From the NCBI GenBank assembly GCA_029933995.1, contig JAOZNB010000009.1, positions 1 to 20,907 of the forward strand: a stretch of DNA of 20,907 nucleotides, in the 5' to 3' direction. The stretch is from Candidatus Moraniibacteriota bacterium. Its GTDB lineage: Bacteria; Patescibacteriota; Minisyncoccia; Moranbacterales; GCA-2747515. Below are positions 13,964-20,907 of this stretch, piece by piece. How positions within the stretch are numbered: position 1 is the first letter of the stretch; each line of letters opens with the position of its first letter. Under the pieces are notes generated by a model, which saw only the letters and a program-made list of their open reading frames with translations, was not told the origin of the DNA and did not search any database. The translations under genes were made by a program, and so were the position numbers.

Positions 13964-14509
13964 ATGATAACGAGAGTGCCAATAAAAGAAGATTTTACTC
14001 CGGAGACATTGGTCCTGGTACATTCAATCGTTCCAGCTTACGGAGTTATAATTGATACAGATGTTTGGAAAAAATATGCTTACAAAGAAAATCCAGAAGT
14101 GGTGGATTTATTTGAAGAAGGTGAAGAACGTCAGAATTTAATTCCAGTCTTTTTATTTGGAAATGTCATTGGTCAGCATATTGGAGTGGCTGATGGTGAG
14201 CCTTTTATCAAAAAGTATATTCAAAAGTACGCTTATTCTAATGTTGGTGGAAATATTAGAATAGTTTCTAGTATTAACGAACTTGAAACTATTTTGTATC
14301 ATATGTCACATTTTTTTGGTAATCCTCCACACAGTTATATTGAGAGTGTTAGATCTGACGTAGATGCTTTGAAAAAGTGTGTGGAAAGGGGTTATGATTT
14401 GAGAACATTAGATCAAAGAGATGATTTGAATCATTTTTATAAAGAAAGGATTAAGTTTTTTGATGAGGCAGTCAAAAAACATCTACCCAACACAACATAT
14501 ACATGTTAG
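13964..14509 (+). CDS. Unknown soluble protein
   Basis: I do not recognise this 181-residue protein. It has no signal peptide or membrane helix. The first half is mixed alpha/beta (PETLVLVHSIVPAYGVII, LIPVFLFGNVIGQHIG), and the second half is helical and charged, ending in a terminal cysteine. The start is supported by GGGAGAGG 5 nt before ATG 13964. It has its own terminator at 14529-14567, so it is probably transcribed alone. The 294-nt gap before it holds the C/G-rich repeat and no other gene. Confidence 0.7.
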   Translation: MITRVPIKEDFTPETLVLVHSIVPAYGVIIDTDVWKKYAYKENPEVVDLFEEGEERQNLIPVFLFGNVIGQHIGVADGEPFIKKYIQKYAYSNVGGNIRIVSSINELETILYHMSHFFGNPPHSYIESVRSDVDALKKCVERGYDLRTLDQRDDLNHFYKERIKFFDEAVKKHLPNTTYTC

Positions 14510-14528
14510 TAATGTAAGTGCGAAATTT

Positions 14529-14567
14529 AAAGTTGTTAAGTTAATTAGCTTAACAACTTTTTTGTTT
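14529..14567 (+). terminator. Terminator after the 13964 gene
   Basis: A 12-bp perfect stem (14529-14540 with 14549-14560, arms AAAGTTGTTAAG and complement) with an 8-nt loop is followed by TTTGTTTT. Confidence 0.85.
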
Positions 14568-14591
14568 TAGGTGTAAATAGCTAGTGAAGTG

Positions 14592-14600
14592 TGCTACACT
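14592..14600 (+). promoter_or_regulatory. Possible extended -10 promoter for dxr
   Basis: TGCTACACT fits TGn plus a -10-like hexamer. It lies between the preceding terminator and dxr, where a promoter is expected. The -35 region is poor, so the call is weak. A purine-rich GAGGGGGAAGG follows near 14611-14621. Confidence 0.3.
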
Positions 14601-14638
14601 AATTATTAATGAGGGGGAAGGTCTAATTTATTAACAGC

Positions 14639-15775
14639 ATGTGTATGAAAAAGATCGCTCTTATGGGAAGTACTGGTTCTGTGGGGACGCAGACATTGGA
14701 TGTAGTAAGAAATTATCCAGATAAGTTGGAAGTGTTTGCGCTTAGTGCAAATAGTAATGTGAAGTTGTTGTTGGAACAAATTGAAGAGTTTAATCCAGAG
14801 ATTGTAGGCGTGGCAAATGAAGATAAAGCAAAAGAATTACAAAGTAAGACAAAGGTGAAAATAATTACTGGTCCGAATATGCTTCGGGAGATTGCGGTTA
14901 TGAAAGAGTATGACACATTTATTACAGCAACAGTTGGACTTACAATTATTCGTGCAACAATTGATGCAATTAGAGAAGGAAAGGACGTTGCAATTGCTAA
15001 TAAGGAGACACTTGTGGCAGCAGGAGAAATCGTTATGGATGAAGCTAAAGAACATGATGCGCATATTATGCCGATTGATTCGGAACATAGTGCGCTTTTT
15101 CAATGTCTCAATGGTGAGGATAAGAAGACTATTCGTTCACTTGTTGTGACATGTTCTGGTGGAGCTCTCAGAGATTATACGAAGGAAGAAATGAATGATG
15201 TTTCAATAGAAGATGCACTTGGACATAAGACTTGGAATATGGGGCAGAAAATTACAATTGATAGTGCTACACTTATGAATAAGGGCTTTGAGGTAATTGA
15301 AGCGATGTGGCTGTATGATGTGGCACCAAAGGACATTCAAGTTGTTATTCATCCTGAGAGCATGATTCACTCTATGATAGAATATTCTGATAATTCTATA
15401 ATTGCACAGATTTCAGAACCTGATATGAGATTACCTATTCAATATGCTTTGAGTTATCCTGACAGATGGGGAGAAGCAGTAAAAAGACATAAATTTGATA
15501 CATCATATACTTTTGCAAAGCCTGACTTAGATAGATTTCCATGTCTAGGTTATGCATTTGATGCTATGGAAGCAGGTGGCACAATGCCAGCAACAATGAA
15601 TGCGGCAAATGATGCAATGGTAGCAAAATTTCTGAGTGGTGAGTGTGAGTATCTAGATATACCCAGAGTTATAAAATTGGTAATGGATGAGCATACTGTT
15701 ACCACAAGTCCAACACTTGATGATATTGAGGAGGCAATTGAGTGGTCAACAAAAAAAGTTGATGATTCGCTGTAA
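14639..15775 (+). CDS. dxr: 1-deoxy-D-xylulose 5-phosphate reductoisomerase (DXR, IspC)
   Basis: DXR converts DXP to 2-C-methylerythritol 4-phosphate with NADPH, the committed step of the MEP isoprenoid pathway, and is the target of fosmidomycin. The 378 residues match the family. The NADPH-binding GSTGSVG (10-16) opens the protein. NKE (121-123) and DSEHSALFQ (147-155) carry the metal ligands D147 and E149. GHKTWNMG (195-202), NKGFEVIEA (214-222) and HPESMIHSM (238-246) complete the active site. All key residues are present. The family normally begins at MKKIALxGSTG, so ATG 14645 may be the real start. The lipoprotein and lgt genes follow on the same strand, the first 44 nt downstream. Confidence 0.96.
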   Translation: MCMKKIALMGSTGSVGTQTLDVVRNYPDKLEVFALSANSNVKLLLEQIEEFNPEIVGVANEDKAKELQSKTKVKIITGPNMLREIAVMKEYDTFITATVGLTIIRATIDAIREGKDVAIANKETLVAAGEIVMDEAKEHDAHIMPIDSEHSALFQCLNGEDKKTIRSLVVTCSGGALRDYTKEEMNDVSIEDALGHKTWNMGQKITIDSATLMNKGFEVIEAMWLYDVAPKDIQVVIHPESMIHSMIEYSDNSIIAQISEPDMRLPIQYALSYPDRWGEAVKRHKFDTSYTFAKPDLDRFPCLGYAFDAMEAGGTMPATMNAANDAMVAKFLSGECEYLDIPRVIKLVMDEHTVTTSPTLDDIEEAIEWSTKKVDDSL

Positions 15776-15819
15776 CTTTTATATAGAAATAAAAGTAGAT
15801 TATTATTAAAAGGATATTT

Positions 15820-17826
15820 ATGAAAAAAAACATGTTTGGCATAGGTATTGTTGCTGTTTTTGCAATGTTAGCTGGTTGTGGTGGGAGTGAAGAAGTTTCT
15901 AATTATGATGTAACAATTCCAGATGCAATTACAGCTGAATCAACAAAAGATATAGATGTAACACTAGGTAATTTGGAAGAAAATAAAGTTGTTGTGGTTG
16001 TAAAAAAAGGTGCATTTGAAGATAATCAAAAAGTGCAAATTCAAACACCAGAGAATATTCCAACACAAGAAAATACAATATTACTTGGTACACCGTTGGA
16101 TGTGTCAGCAGAAGGAAAAGACGCAGTACGATTTGATGAGCCTACGGTAATTACAATGGCTTTTGATAAGTCACAGATTCCAGAAGAAGCAGATGAGAGT
16201 TTTTTACGGATTGGTTATTATAATGGCGAGCAGTGGGAATATATAAAACCAGATAGTATAGATATGGATGCTGGCACGATGACATTTCAAACGTATCATT
16301 TCAGCACATATTCACCAAGTATTTCTGAAAAAATAAAGATTACTGAACAATTTCTTCATTCGCAGGCACTGGATAATGTGCTGCGTGAAAATGTGAACAA
16401 TGAATCTGATTATGTTACACAGCAAATTATTGCGATGACGCTTGCTAAGATGGGTATTGCGGATGAGAAGACACAACAAAAGATCTTTGATAAAGTTTCA
16501 AGTGCCCAAGAGTATAAAGAAATTTATGATTTATACGAAAAAGGCGATGTAGCAACAGCCAATCAAAAAGTTGCACTATTGACTGGGACAAAAATTGCAA
16601 CAAATGTGCCTGACTCAGTATGGAAAAGTGCATTGGGCAGTGTCGTAGGTGGGGCAGATGATATTGCAAAGGTTTCTGAAGCAGCTGGTTATGCTGCAGA
16701 AGGTCAATACAAAGAAGCGGCCAAAATCATTGGTGAACAAATTGCTGATAAATTTCTCATTACAACTGCTGGTAAAATTGCAGTAGAAGTTGTGAATGGA
16801 CAGATTAATAATTGGAAAAATAGTGAAGTGGATGCAGCATACGAGGCATATCAAAATGGTGCAGATGGGTATTTTTGGGGATATAATGTTGACAAGGGCG
16901 ACTTTGAAGGCATTTGGACACAGATGCGAGGCATAGGACGACAGTTGGAACTTGAAGCAGTTAATAAAGAAAATGATATTAGAAAAGAAGCAGGAATGCC
17001 AGAAATGACAGAGAGGGAAATTGCAATGGTGCATGTCCGTGTAAAACAAGCGTATAAAAAACAATTCGAGCAAAGATCTGAAAAAGAAGATGAAATTAAA
17101 AAAGAAGAAGCAAAATTGAAAATGATGTTTGATGCGTTTGAAGAAAAGAATGTGTTTACCGGTGGACTTGGTCCGCAAACATTAAATGAAAAGGGTTATA
17201 CGTATGAACAAAAGTTAGAAATCATGCATCATTTTGGTCAGAAGATAATGAAAGATACGACGCGTACTGAATTAACAGATGGAAACGTGGGAGTTTCTGA
17301 TACAAAAATATCAACAGCTCAAATTATTATTGCTGCAAAGAAATATTTTTCTGAACCAGATGGGAAGAAGAAATATGAAGAATATATTAAAGAAGAATTT
17401 GGCGTGGGGTTGTATCCAGCTATAGAAGAACTGAAGGGTGACTTGATTGGGGATATGACAATTACCGATATAGAAGTAACTGATGAATTTAAACAAAAAG
17501 TTGAAAATGGAGAGGGTCCGGAGGGTTGTGATTTAGCAACTTTGGAGGAGATGAAGGGTAAGGAAAATCCGATGAAGCTTACATTTGATCCAACTAATGC
17601 TACAGGGGGATATGTAACAATGAATGATGGAGATCAAATGCTATTTTCATATCATGATGGTAAAATTGAAATAACAATTACTGATGATGATAATGATATG
17701 GATGGAAAAATATTTATTGATGCTACAAAAAAAGAAGATGGCACAATAGTATTGGGCGGTAAAATGTATGTAGACTATATGGAAGGAGGAGTCTCTGTAA
17801 AAGGTGATGTTAATGTTCAAAAATAA
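15820..17826 (+). CDS. Large lipoprotein with a ZU5-like N-terminal domain
   Basis: The 668-residue protein has a lipoprotein signal (basic MKKN, hydrophobic core, lipobox LAGC with C20) and is expected to be lipid-anchored on the outside of the cytoplasmic membrane. Residues ~30-165 are beta-rich and include KKGAFEDNQKVQIQ and a later YYNGEQWEYI...TFQTYHFSTYS pattern, similar to ZU5-type domains. The middle (~170-560) is charged and mainly helical. The C-terminal ~90 residues are a repetitive beta segment with an acidic TDDDNDMDGK patch. No catalytic motif is seen; a structural or binding role is inferred. The Lgt-like gene begins 2 nt after its stop, which fits lipid modification of this product. 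Confidence 0.85.
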   Translation: MKKNMFGIGIVAVFAMLAGCGGSEEVSNYDVTIPDAITAESTKDIDVTLGNLEENKVVVVVKKGAFEDNQKVQIQTPENIPTQENTILLGTPLDVSAEGKDAVRFDEPTVITMAFDKSQIPEEADESFLRIGYYNGEQWEYIKPDSIDMDAGTMTFQTYHFSTYSPSISEKIKITEQFLHSQALDNVLRENVNNESDYVTQQIIAMTLAKMGIADEKTQQKIFDKVSSAQEYKEIYDLYEKGDVATANQKVALLTGTKIATNVPDSVWKSALGSVVGGADDIAKVSEAAGYAAEGQYKEAAKIIGEQIADKFLITTAGKIAVEVVNGQINNWKNSEVDAAYEAYQNGADGYFWGYNVDKGDFEGIWTQMRGIGRQLELEAVNKENDIRKEAGMPEMTEREIAMVHVRVKQAYKKQFEQRSEKEDEIKKEEAKLKMMFDAFEEKNVFTGGLGPQTLNEKGYTYEQKLEIMHHFGQKIMKDTTRTELTDGNVGVSDTKISTAQIIIAAKKYFSEPDGKKKYEEYIKEEFGVGLYPAIEELKGDLIGDMTITDIEVTDEFKQKVENGEGPEGCDLATLEEMKGKENPMKLTFDPTNATGGYVTMNDGDQMLFSYHDGKIEITITDDDNDMDGKIFIDATKKEDGTIVLGGKMYVDYMEGGVSVKGDVNVQK

Positions 17827-17828
17827 TT

Positions 17829-18644
17829 ATGCATCCAGAACTTCTTTCATTACATTTGTTTGATAGTGATATTATTATTACATCATATAGCTTTTTTTAT
17901 GTGGTAGCAGTATTATTTGTTATTGTGGGGAGTTATATTTCTGTAACTCGAAATTATTTTTCACATAGACAAACAATATGTATGTTATCGGCTAGCACAG
18001 TAAGTGGTTTTATTGGTGCACGATTATTACATTTTACGTTAAATCCAGAAGTATATACAAATGGACAGTTGCATATATTAAATTTACACATGAGTGGATT
18101 TACTATTGTAGGTGGGCTTGTGTTTGCAATCATTGCAGGTGTTGTCACTGGTAAAATATGTCATATAAATGTATGGCGTTTTGGAGACCATGTTGTACCG
18201 TATTTGGGCTTTGGGATTGCAATAGCACGTGTGGGTTGTTTTCTGAATGGATGTTGTTTTGGGTATGTTACTGGAGTTTTTTGGGGTGTTAAGTTTCCAC
18301 TACTGAGTTATGCACATCAATACCAGATGACTCATGGTATTGGAGATATTTTCATGGTAGCAAATGTACATCCTACACAAATATATGAAATGATAGCAGT
18401 GATTGTAGGTAGTATAATTGCAATTATAATTAATCGCAAAAATATTTTTCCAGGTGCAGCAATATTATTTTTTGGAATGTGGTTCAGTTTATTTCGTTTG
18501 ATAAATATGTTTTTTAGACAAATGCCAGAATCTTTAACACTTTCACAAAGTCAATATAATTTGATATACATAAGTATATTTATTTTTTGTGGAATGCTTT
18601 TTGTATATCAGTTAAAAAGACAAAAAATAAAAAATATAGTATAA
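17829..18644 (+). CDS. lgt: Prolipoprotein diacylglyceryl transferase family protein (Lgt-like)
   Basis: Lgt transfers diacylglycerol from phosphatidylglycerol to the lipobox cysteine of prolipoproteins in the cytoplasmic membrane. The 271-residue protein has about seven hydrophobic segments and the family landmarks: the GGLVFAI membrane segment (95-101), the signature ARVGCFLNGCCFG (133-145) in the place of the classical GRIGNFING, HPTQIYE (181-187) and the late basic LFRLINMFFRQ (221-231). The Cys-rich GCFLNGCCFG version is a recognisable variant of the family. The ATG lies 2 nt after the stop of the lipoprotein gene, so translation is probably coupled. An Lgt paralogue with another substrate cannot be excluded. 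Confidence 0.88.
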   Translation: MHPELLSLHLFDSDIIITSYSFFYVVAVLFVIVGSYISVTRNYFSHRQTICMLSASTVSGFIGARLLHFTLNPEVYTNGQLHILNLHMSGFTIVGGLVFAIIAGVVTGKICHINVWRFGDHVVPYLGFGIAIARVGCFLNGCCFGYVTGVFWGVKFPLLSYAHQYQMTHGIGDIFMVANVHPTQIYEMIAVIVGSIIAIIINRKNIFPGAAILFFGMWFSLFRLINMFFRQMPESLTLSQSQYNLIYISIFIFCGMLFVYQLKRQKIKNIV

Positions 18645-18645
18645 T
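18617..18645 (+). promoter_or_regulatory. Promoter of the SPFH gene
   Basis: AAGACA (18617-18622) and a perfect TATAAT (18640-18645) are 17 nt apart, overlapping the end of the lgt-like gene. Transcription would start about 25 nt before ATG 18677. Confidence 0.5.
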
Positions 18646-18676
18646 AAAATTATTAGTAATTTATAATATTAAAAAT

Positions 18677-19509
18677 ATGGTTGGATTTATAACATTTATG
18701 TTTTTTGCAGGGATTTTTGTTTTGATATTTGTTTTGCGTATCAAGCAGATTAATCAATACGAACGGGGTGTTTTTTTACCCGAGGTAAATTTACAGGAGT
18801 TAAAAATCCTGGATGGACATTATATTTTCCAATTTTCCAAAAAATACAAATTGTTGATGTTCGTACTAAGGCAGTAGATGTACCTTATCAAGAAGCAATT
18901 ACAAAGGATAATATTCCAGTTAGGATTAATGCTGTTGTATATTATTCTGTAATTGATGTGTCAAAGGCAATATTGGAAGTTCAAGATTATTACAACGCAA
19001 TTTCACAGTTAGCTCAAACAACAATGCGTAATTCAATTGGTGAGCGAGAACTTGATGATTTATTACAAAATAGATCAGAAATTGCAGAACAAATCAAGAC
19101 TGAATTGGATAATAAAACAGATAAATGGGGAATTGATGTAAGCGCGTTAGAATTAAAGGATATTGTAATCCCAGAAGAATTAAAGAGAACAATCTCAAAA
19201 GAAGCTGAAGCAGAGCGTGAAAAGCGTGCTGTAATTATTAAAGCAGAAGGTGATAAATTAGCAGCAAACAATCTATCAGCAGCAGCTAAAAAACTTGCTG
19301 AAACTCCAGGAGCGTTGCATTTGCGAACATTGCAGGCAATAAATGATCTTTCAAGTGATCAATCAAATACAACAATTTGGATGATACCAACAGATGCACT
19401 TGAAGCTGTGAAGGGATTTTCTGATGTAATGAAAAAAACAGCACAAGACAAAGCTTCTACAGAAGTAGAAATAGATAATACACACGGTGATGATAGGTTT
19501 CAGGCTTAA
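18677..19509 (+). CDS. SPFH (stomatin/prohibitin) family membrane protein, interrupted by a -1 frame change
   Basis: The gene would give about 277 residues. An N-terminal membrane segment (MVGFITFMFFAGIFVLIFVL) is followed by RIKQINQYERGV, the usual stomatin entry. After that the family sequence continues only in the -1 frame: TRGKFTGVKNPGW, then IVDVRTKAVDVPYQEAITKDN, a full band-7 domain, the helical EAEAEREKRAVIIKAEGDK and the tail THGDDRFQA. The zero frame ends at 18877 in unrelated sequence. The change is at T7 (18771-18777) within T TTT TTA. Reading -1 there restores the family spacing exactly. One T lost from a run of eight would have the same effect, so mutation or sequencing error are alternatives. 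The downstream frame is otherwise intact. Confidence 0.85.
18772..18778 (+). other. T TTT TTA slippery heptamer at the SPFH frame change
   Basis: In the zero frame the codons are GTT TTT TTA, giving the canonical X XXY YYZ form U UUU UUA. A -1 slip yields ACC CGA GGT, the start of TRGKFTG. Only a weak 5-bp hairpin (18794-18811) follows, so a strong stimulatory structure is not evident. Confidence 0.5.
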
Positions 19510-19563
19510 TTGTATAAATTGAATATAGAATTAAATTAATTTATTATTAATGACATTGATTGT

Positions 19564-20007
19564 GTGAACTATGAATATGAGTGGGAAACCGTCACTCTCT
19601 CATGTTCAGAAGGAAAGAGACAACTCAAGGAGATAGGCAGAAATAGTATTGCTTTAGGTAATGCATATAAAAAATTGGAATTGGATTCAGCTACAAGAAA
19701 GGACATTTCAATTACGATTAGTCAAATAGATCAAATAACTGCTGACAATCAACTTGAAATGTCAAAGCAGATGTGGAACCAAATAACGCTAGATGAGGAT
19801 GATAAAGTTAATGCATTAAATAAATCTCTTTTAAAGGCCGCACTTGAAAGTAAATAGAGACTTAGAGCTATTGAAAAGCAAATTAATAAATTATAACCAA
19901 CTGTTGATATAATTAATGTCTTGGAGGATGAAGCAAAACAAGTGGTTGAAGCTAGGCTTGTTTTAGAGAAAAATGATACTCATGGTGATGACAGGTTCCA
20001 GGCTTAA
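19564..20007 (+). pseudogene. Decayed coiled-coil gene with the same C-terminal tail as the SPFH protein
   Basis: One reading frame runs from GTG 19564 (open from about 19540) to TAA 20005-20007, broken by an in-frame TAG at 19855 and TAA at 19894. The N-terminal part (98 codons including the stop) is charged and helical, with SATRKDISITISQIDQITAD. After the stops the frame continues with RLRAIEKQINKL and then DEAKQVVEARLVLEKND, ending in THGDDRFQA. That tail is identical to the end of the SPFH gene just upstream. Helical Glu/Lys periodicity on both sides of the stops shows a single former gene. The short 97-residue frame may still be translated. Family not recognised. Confidence 0.65.
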
Positions 20008-20019
20008 TTACAAGAATAA

Positions 20020-20060
20020 AAGAAAAAGCGACTATGTCCCATTTGGGAATAGTCGCTTTA
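20020..20060 (-). terminator. Terminator of the minus-strand gene at 20064
   Basis: Stem arms AAAGCGACTAT (20025-20035) and complement (20049-20059) plus an inner TCCC-ATTT-GGGA hairpin form a long stem with one bulged base. On the minus strand it is followed by a T-rich run (TTTTTCTTTTATT). On the plus strand no T-run follows. Confidence 0.8.
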
Positions 20061-20063
20061 GCA

Positions 20064-20732
20064 TTATTCTGCGAAGTTAGTTGAAATAACATTAATTGAT
20101 GCTATTGTCATTCTAGAGGGGTCTTTTGCAAGTATATCATCTAGTCTGTCTTGTTTTACGGTAAGTGTTTGCCATAAATTATCTAAAGCTTCTCGGTTTC
20201 TTTCTGAAAAATATCTGGAATGAGAGGTTTTGTGAATAATCCACTCCATGTCATGTAAGGCAACTTGTGTTGAGGTTAAATATGCATAATACGGTACATC
20301 ATCTAGTAGTATATTCATTTCATCTTTTGTTGGAATATGTCCAAATTGAGCATAAAACAATGTTGCTTCATTGTTTACAATCTTTGTGAGAAAATCAGAG
20401 ATAAAACGAGTATCGTTGCTATAGGTAAAAACATATTCATCAGCTATTGAGATTGTTGACAGCTTGCCAACTGGAATTTCACGACCTTCTTTTGTAATAG
20501 ATAATACAAAATAGTCAACATTGAGATGTTGAATAATTTTATAGAAATCTCTTTGGTATGACTTGAAAGAATTATAGGTTGTATTATGAAGATAACTTCT
20601 CGCTTCTTCAAATGCAGGATTAGCTAAATGTCTGACTAGCAAAATAATTGCAATAATTATAGTAAATGGAATTAAATTTACAATAATTTGATAACTTTTA
20701 TACCAAATTGATTCAGTAGTACTATTTTTTAT
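20064..20732 (-). CDS. Membrane-anchored unknown protein, apparent AUA start
   Basis: From the ATA at 20732-20730 the frame gives 222 residues. A short polar N-terminus (KNSTTESIWYKSYQ) is followed by one hydrophobic helix (IIVNLIPFTIIIAIILLV) and then a mixed soluble domain of about 190 residues that I do not recognise. No ATG, GTG or TTG occurs in frame until a TTG at 20642, which would cut away the helix. A strong Shine-Dalgarno (AAAGGAGGA, 20747-20739) lies exactly 7 nt before the ATA, and a strong promoter lies further upstream. Use of AUA, or a recent ATG-to-ATA change, is the simplest reading. The terminator at 20020-20060 closes the unit. Confidence 0.65.
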   Translation of the reverse strand: MKNSTTESIWYKSYQIIVNLIPFTIIIAIILLVRHLANPAFEEARSYLHNTTYNSFKSYQRDFYKIIQHLNVDYFVLSITKEGREIPVGKLSTISIADEYVFTYSNDTRFISDFLTKIVNNEATLFYAQFGHIPTKDEMNILLDDVPYYAYLTSTQVALHDMEWIIHKTSHSRYFSERNREALDNLWQTLTVKQDRLDDILAKDPSRMTIASINVISTNFAE

Positions 20733-20738
20733 TACACA

Positions 20739-20747
20739 TCCTCCTTT
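20739..20747 (-). promoter_or_regulatory. Strong Shine-Dalgarno that decides the start at 20732
   Basis: AAAGGAGGA on the minus strand with 7-nt spacing to ATA 20732. An ATG inside the spacer at 20739 is out of frame and reaches a stop after five codons. Confidence 0.7.
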
Positions 20748-20801
20748 GAAGAAAAATAATATATTTAAAATTAAATTGTTTAGGTACTAAGATGATTAAT
20801 T

Positions 20802-20830
20802 ATGATACAGTAGGAAGGGTTAATTGTCAA
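20802..20830 (-). promoter_or_regulatory. Near-consensus sigma-70 promoter for the 20064 gene
   Basis: On the minus strand a perfect TTGACA (20830-20825) is 17 nt from TATCAT (20807-20802). Transcription would start near 20795, leaving a leader of about 60 nt. It is the best -35/-10 pair in the window. Confidence 0.7.
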
Positions 20831-20836
20831 TTTGAA

Positions 20837-20853
20837 GTACAAATTTTTTGTAC
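20837..20853. repeat. Small inverted repeat upstream of the 20064 promoter
   Basis: GTACAAA-TTT-TTTGTAC, 7-bp arms with a 3-nt spacer, lies 6 nt upstream of the -35 box. It could be a regulator-binding site. Nothing else supports this. Confidence 0.35.
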
Positions 20854-20907
20854 CGCTATACCCCATAAGTAAATGTTACCGAGGTGGGTACTGCATAGTC
20901 CATAATA

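Noticed and set aside
14837..15149. Overlapping short frames on both strands inside dxr
   Set aside because: DXR motifs cover this stretch completely, and the other frames show only low-complexity Cys/Asn-rich or Leu/Arg-rich sequence.
16615..17178. A 187-codon minus-strand open frame inside the lipoprotein gene
   Set aside because: It lies antisense to a well-supported lipoprotein and its composition (many Phe, Cys, Ile) is that of a reversed coding strand. It has no ribosome site.
20855..20907. Possible insertion-sequence end at the right edge (CCCCATAAGTAAATGTTACC region)
   Set aside because: The look is vaguely IS-like, but no transposase, matching inverted end or target duplication can be seen before the window stops.
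1..20907. tRNA or rRNA genes
   Set aside because: No cloverleaf with a T-loop GTTCGA-type motif or rRNA-like conserved segment was seen in the gaps, which are all under 300 nt.

Overview
The window is AT-rich DNA with short intergenic gaps, many unrecognised membrane or secreted proteins and several starts without a Shine-Dalgarno. It carries a compact RAYT-type transposase and MEP-pathway and lipoprotein genes. This suits a small-genome bacterium of the Candidate Phyla Radiation (Patescibacteria), but no rRNA or other marker confirms it. The code is standard: no UGA interrupts the conserved genes, and nearly all genes end in TAA or TAG.

Layout. 1-2136: the tail of an unknown gene, a CNNM/CBS membrane protein lacking the usual C-terminal CorC domain, and an unknown helical protein with a clear promoter and terminator. 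2135-3981 (minus): a secreted Cys-rich protein with a possible Cys-His-Asp peptidase-like domain, followed by a membrane-anchored beta-rich protein. 4164-4814: a small membrane protein whose terminator ends just before leuS. 4820-8431: leucyl-tRNA synthetase, 1203 residues, with about 385 extra residues encoding two tandem alpha/beta-hydrolase domains at the entry to the CP1 editing domain. 8521-8937 (minus): a small membrane protein. 9022-9797: a RAYT transposase with one palindrome on each side and a codon-phased perfect 48-bp palindrome inside its own reading frame. 9804-10418: tsaC/sua5. 10569-13669: an accessory-looking cluster (TIGR04255-like protein, coiled-coil three-helix membrane protein, PD-(D/E)XK-like nuclease candidate, DnaQ/ExoX-like exonuclease). 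13712-13838: a structured C/G-rich repeat. 13964-18644: an unknown protein, dxr/ispC, a large lipoprotein and an Lgt-family diacylglyceryl transferase that starts 2 nt after it. 18677-20007: a stomatin/prohibitin (SPFH) gene interrupted at a U UUU UUA heptamer, then a decayed gene encoding the same nine-residue C-terminus. 20064-20732 (minus): a membrane-anchored unknown protein with a strong promoter and Shine-Dalgarno but apparently an AUA start.

How the genes fit together. The lipoprotein and Lgt gene are substrate and probable modifying enzyme in one transcription unit, with dxr upstream. The 10569/11272 pair overlaps and probably acts together. The LeuRS insertion is the most unusual item. 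Other points worth checking are the palindrome inside the RAYT gene, the frameshift in the SPFH gene, and the shared C-terminal tail, whose two copies differ only at synonymous positions.
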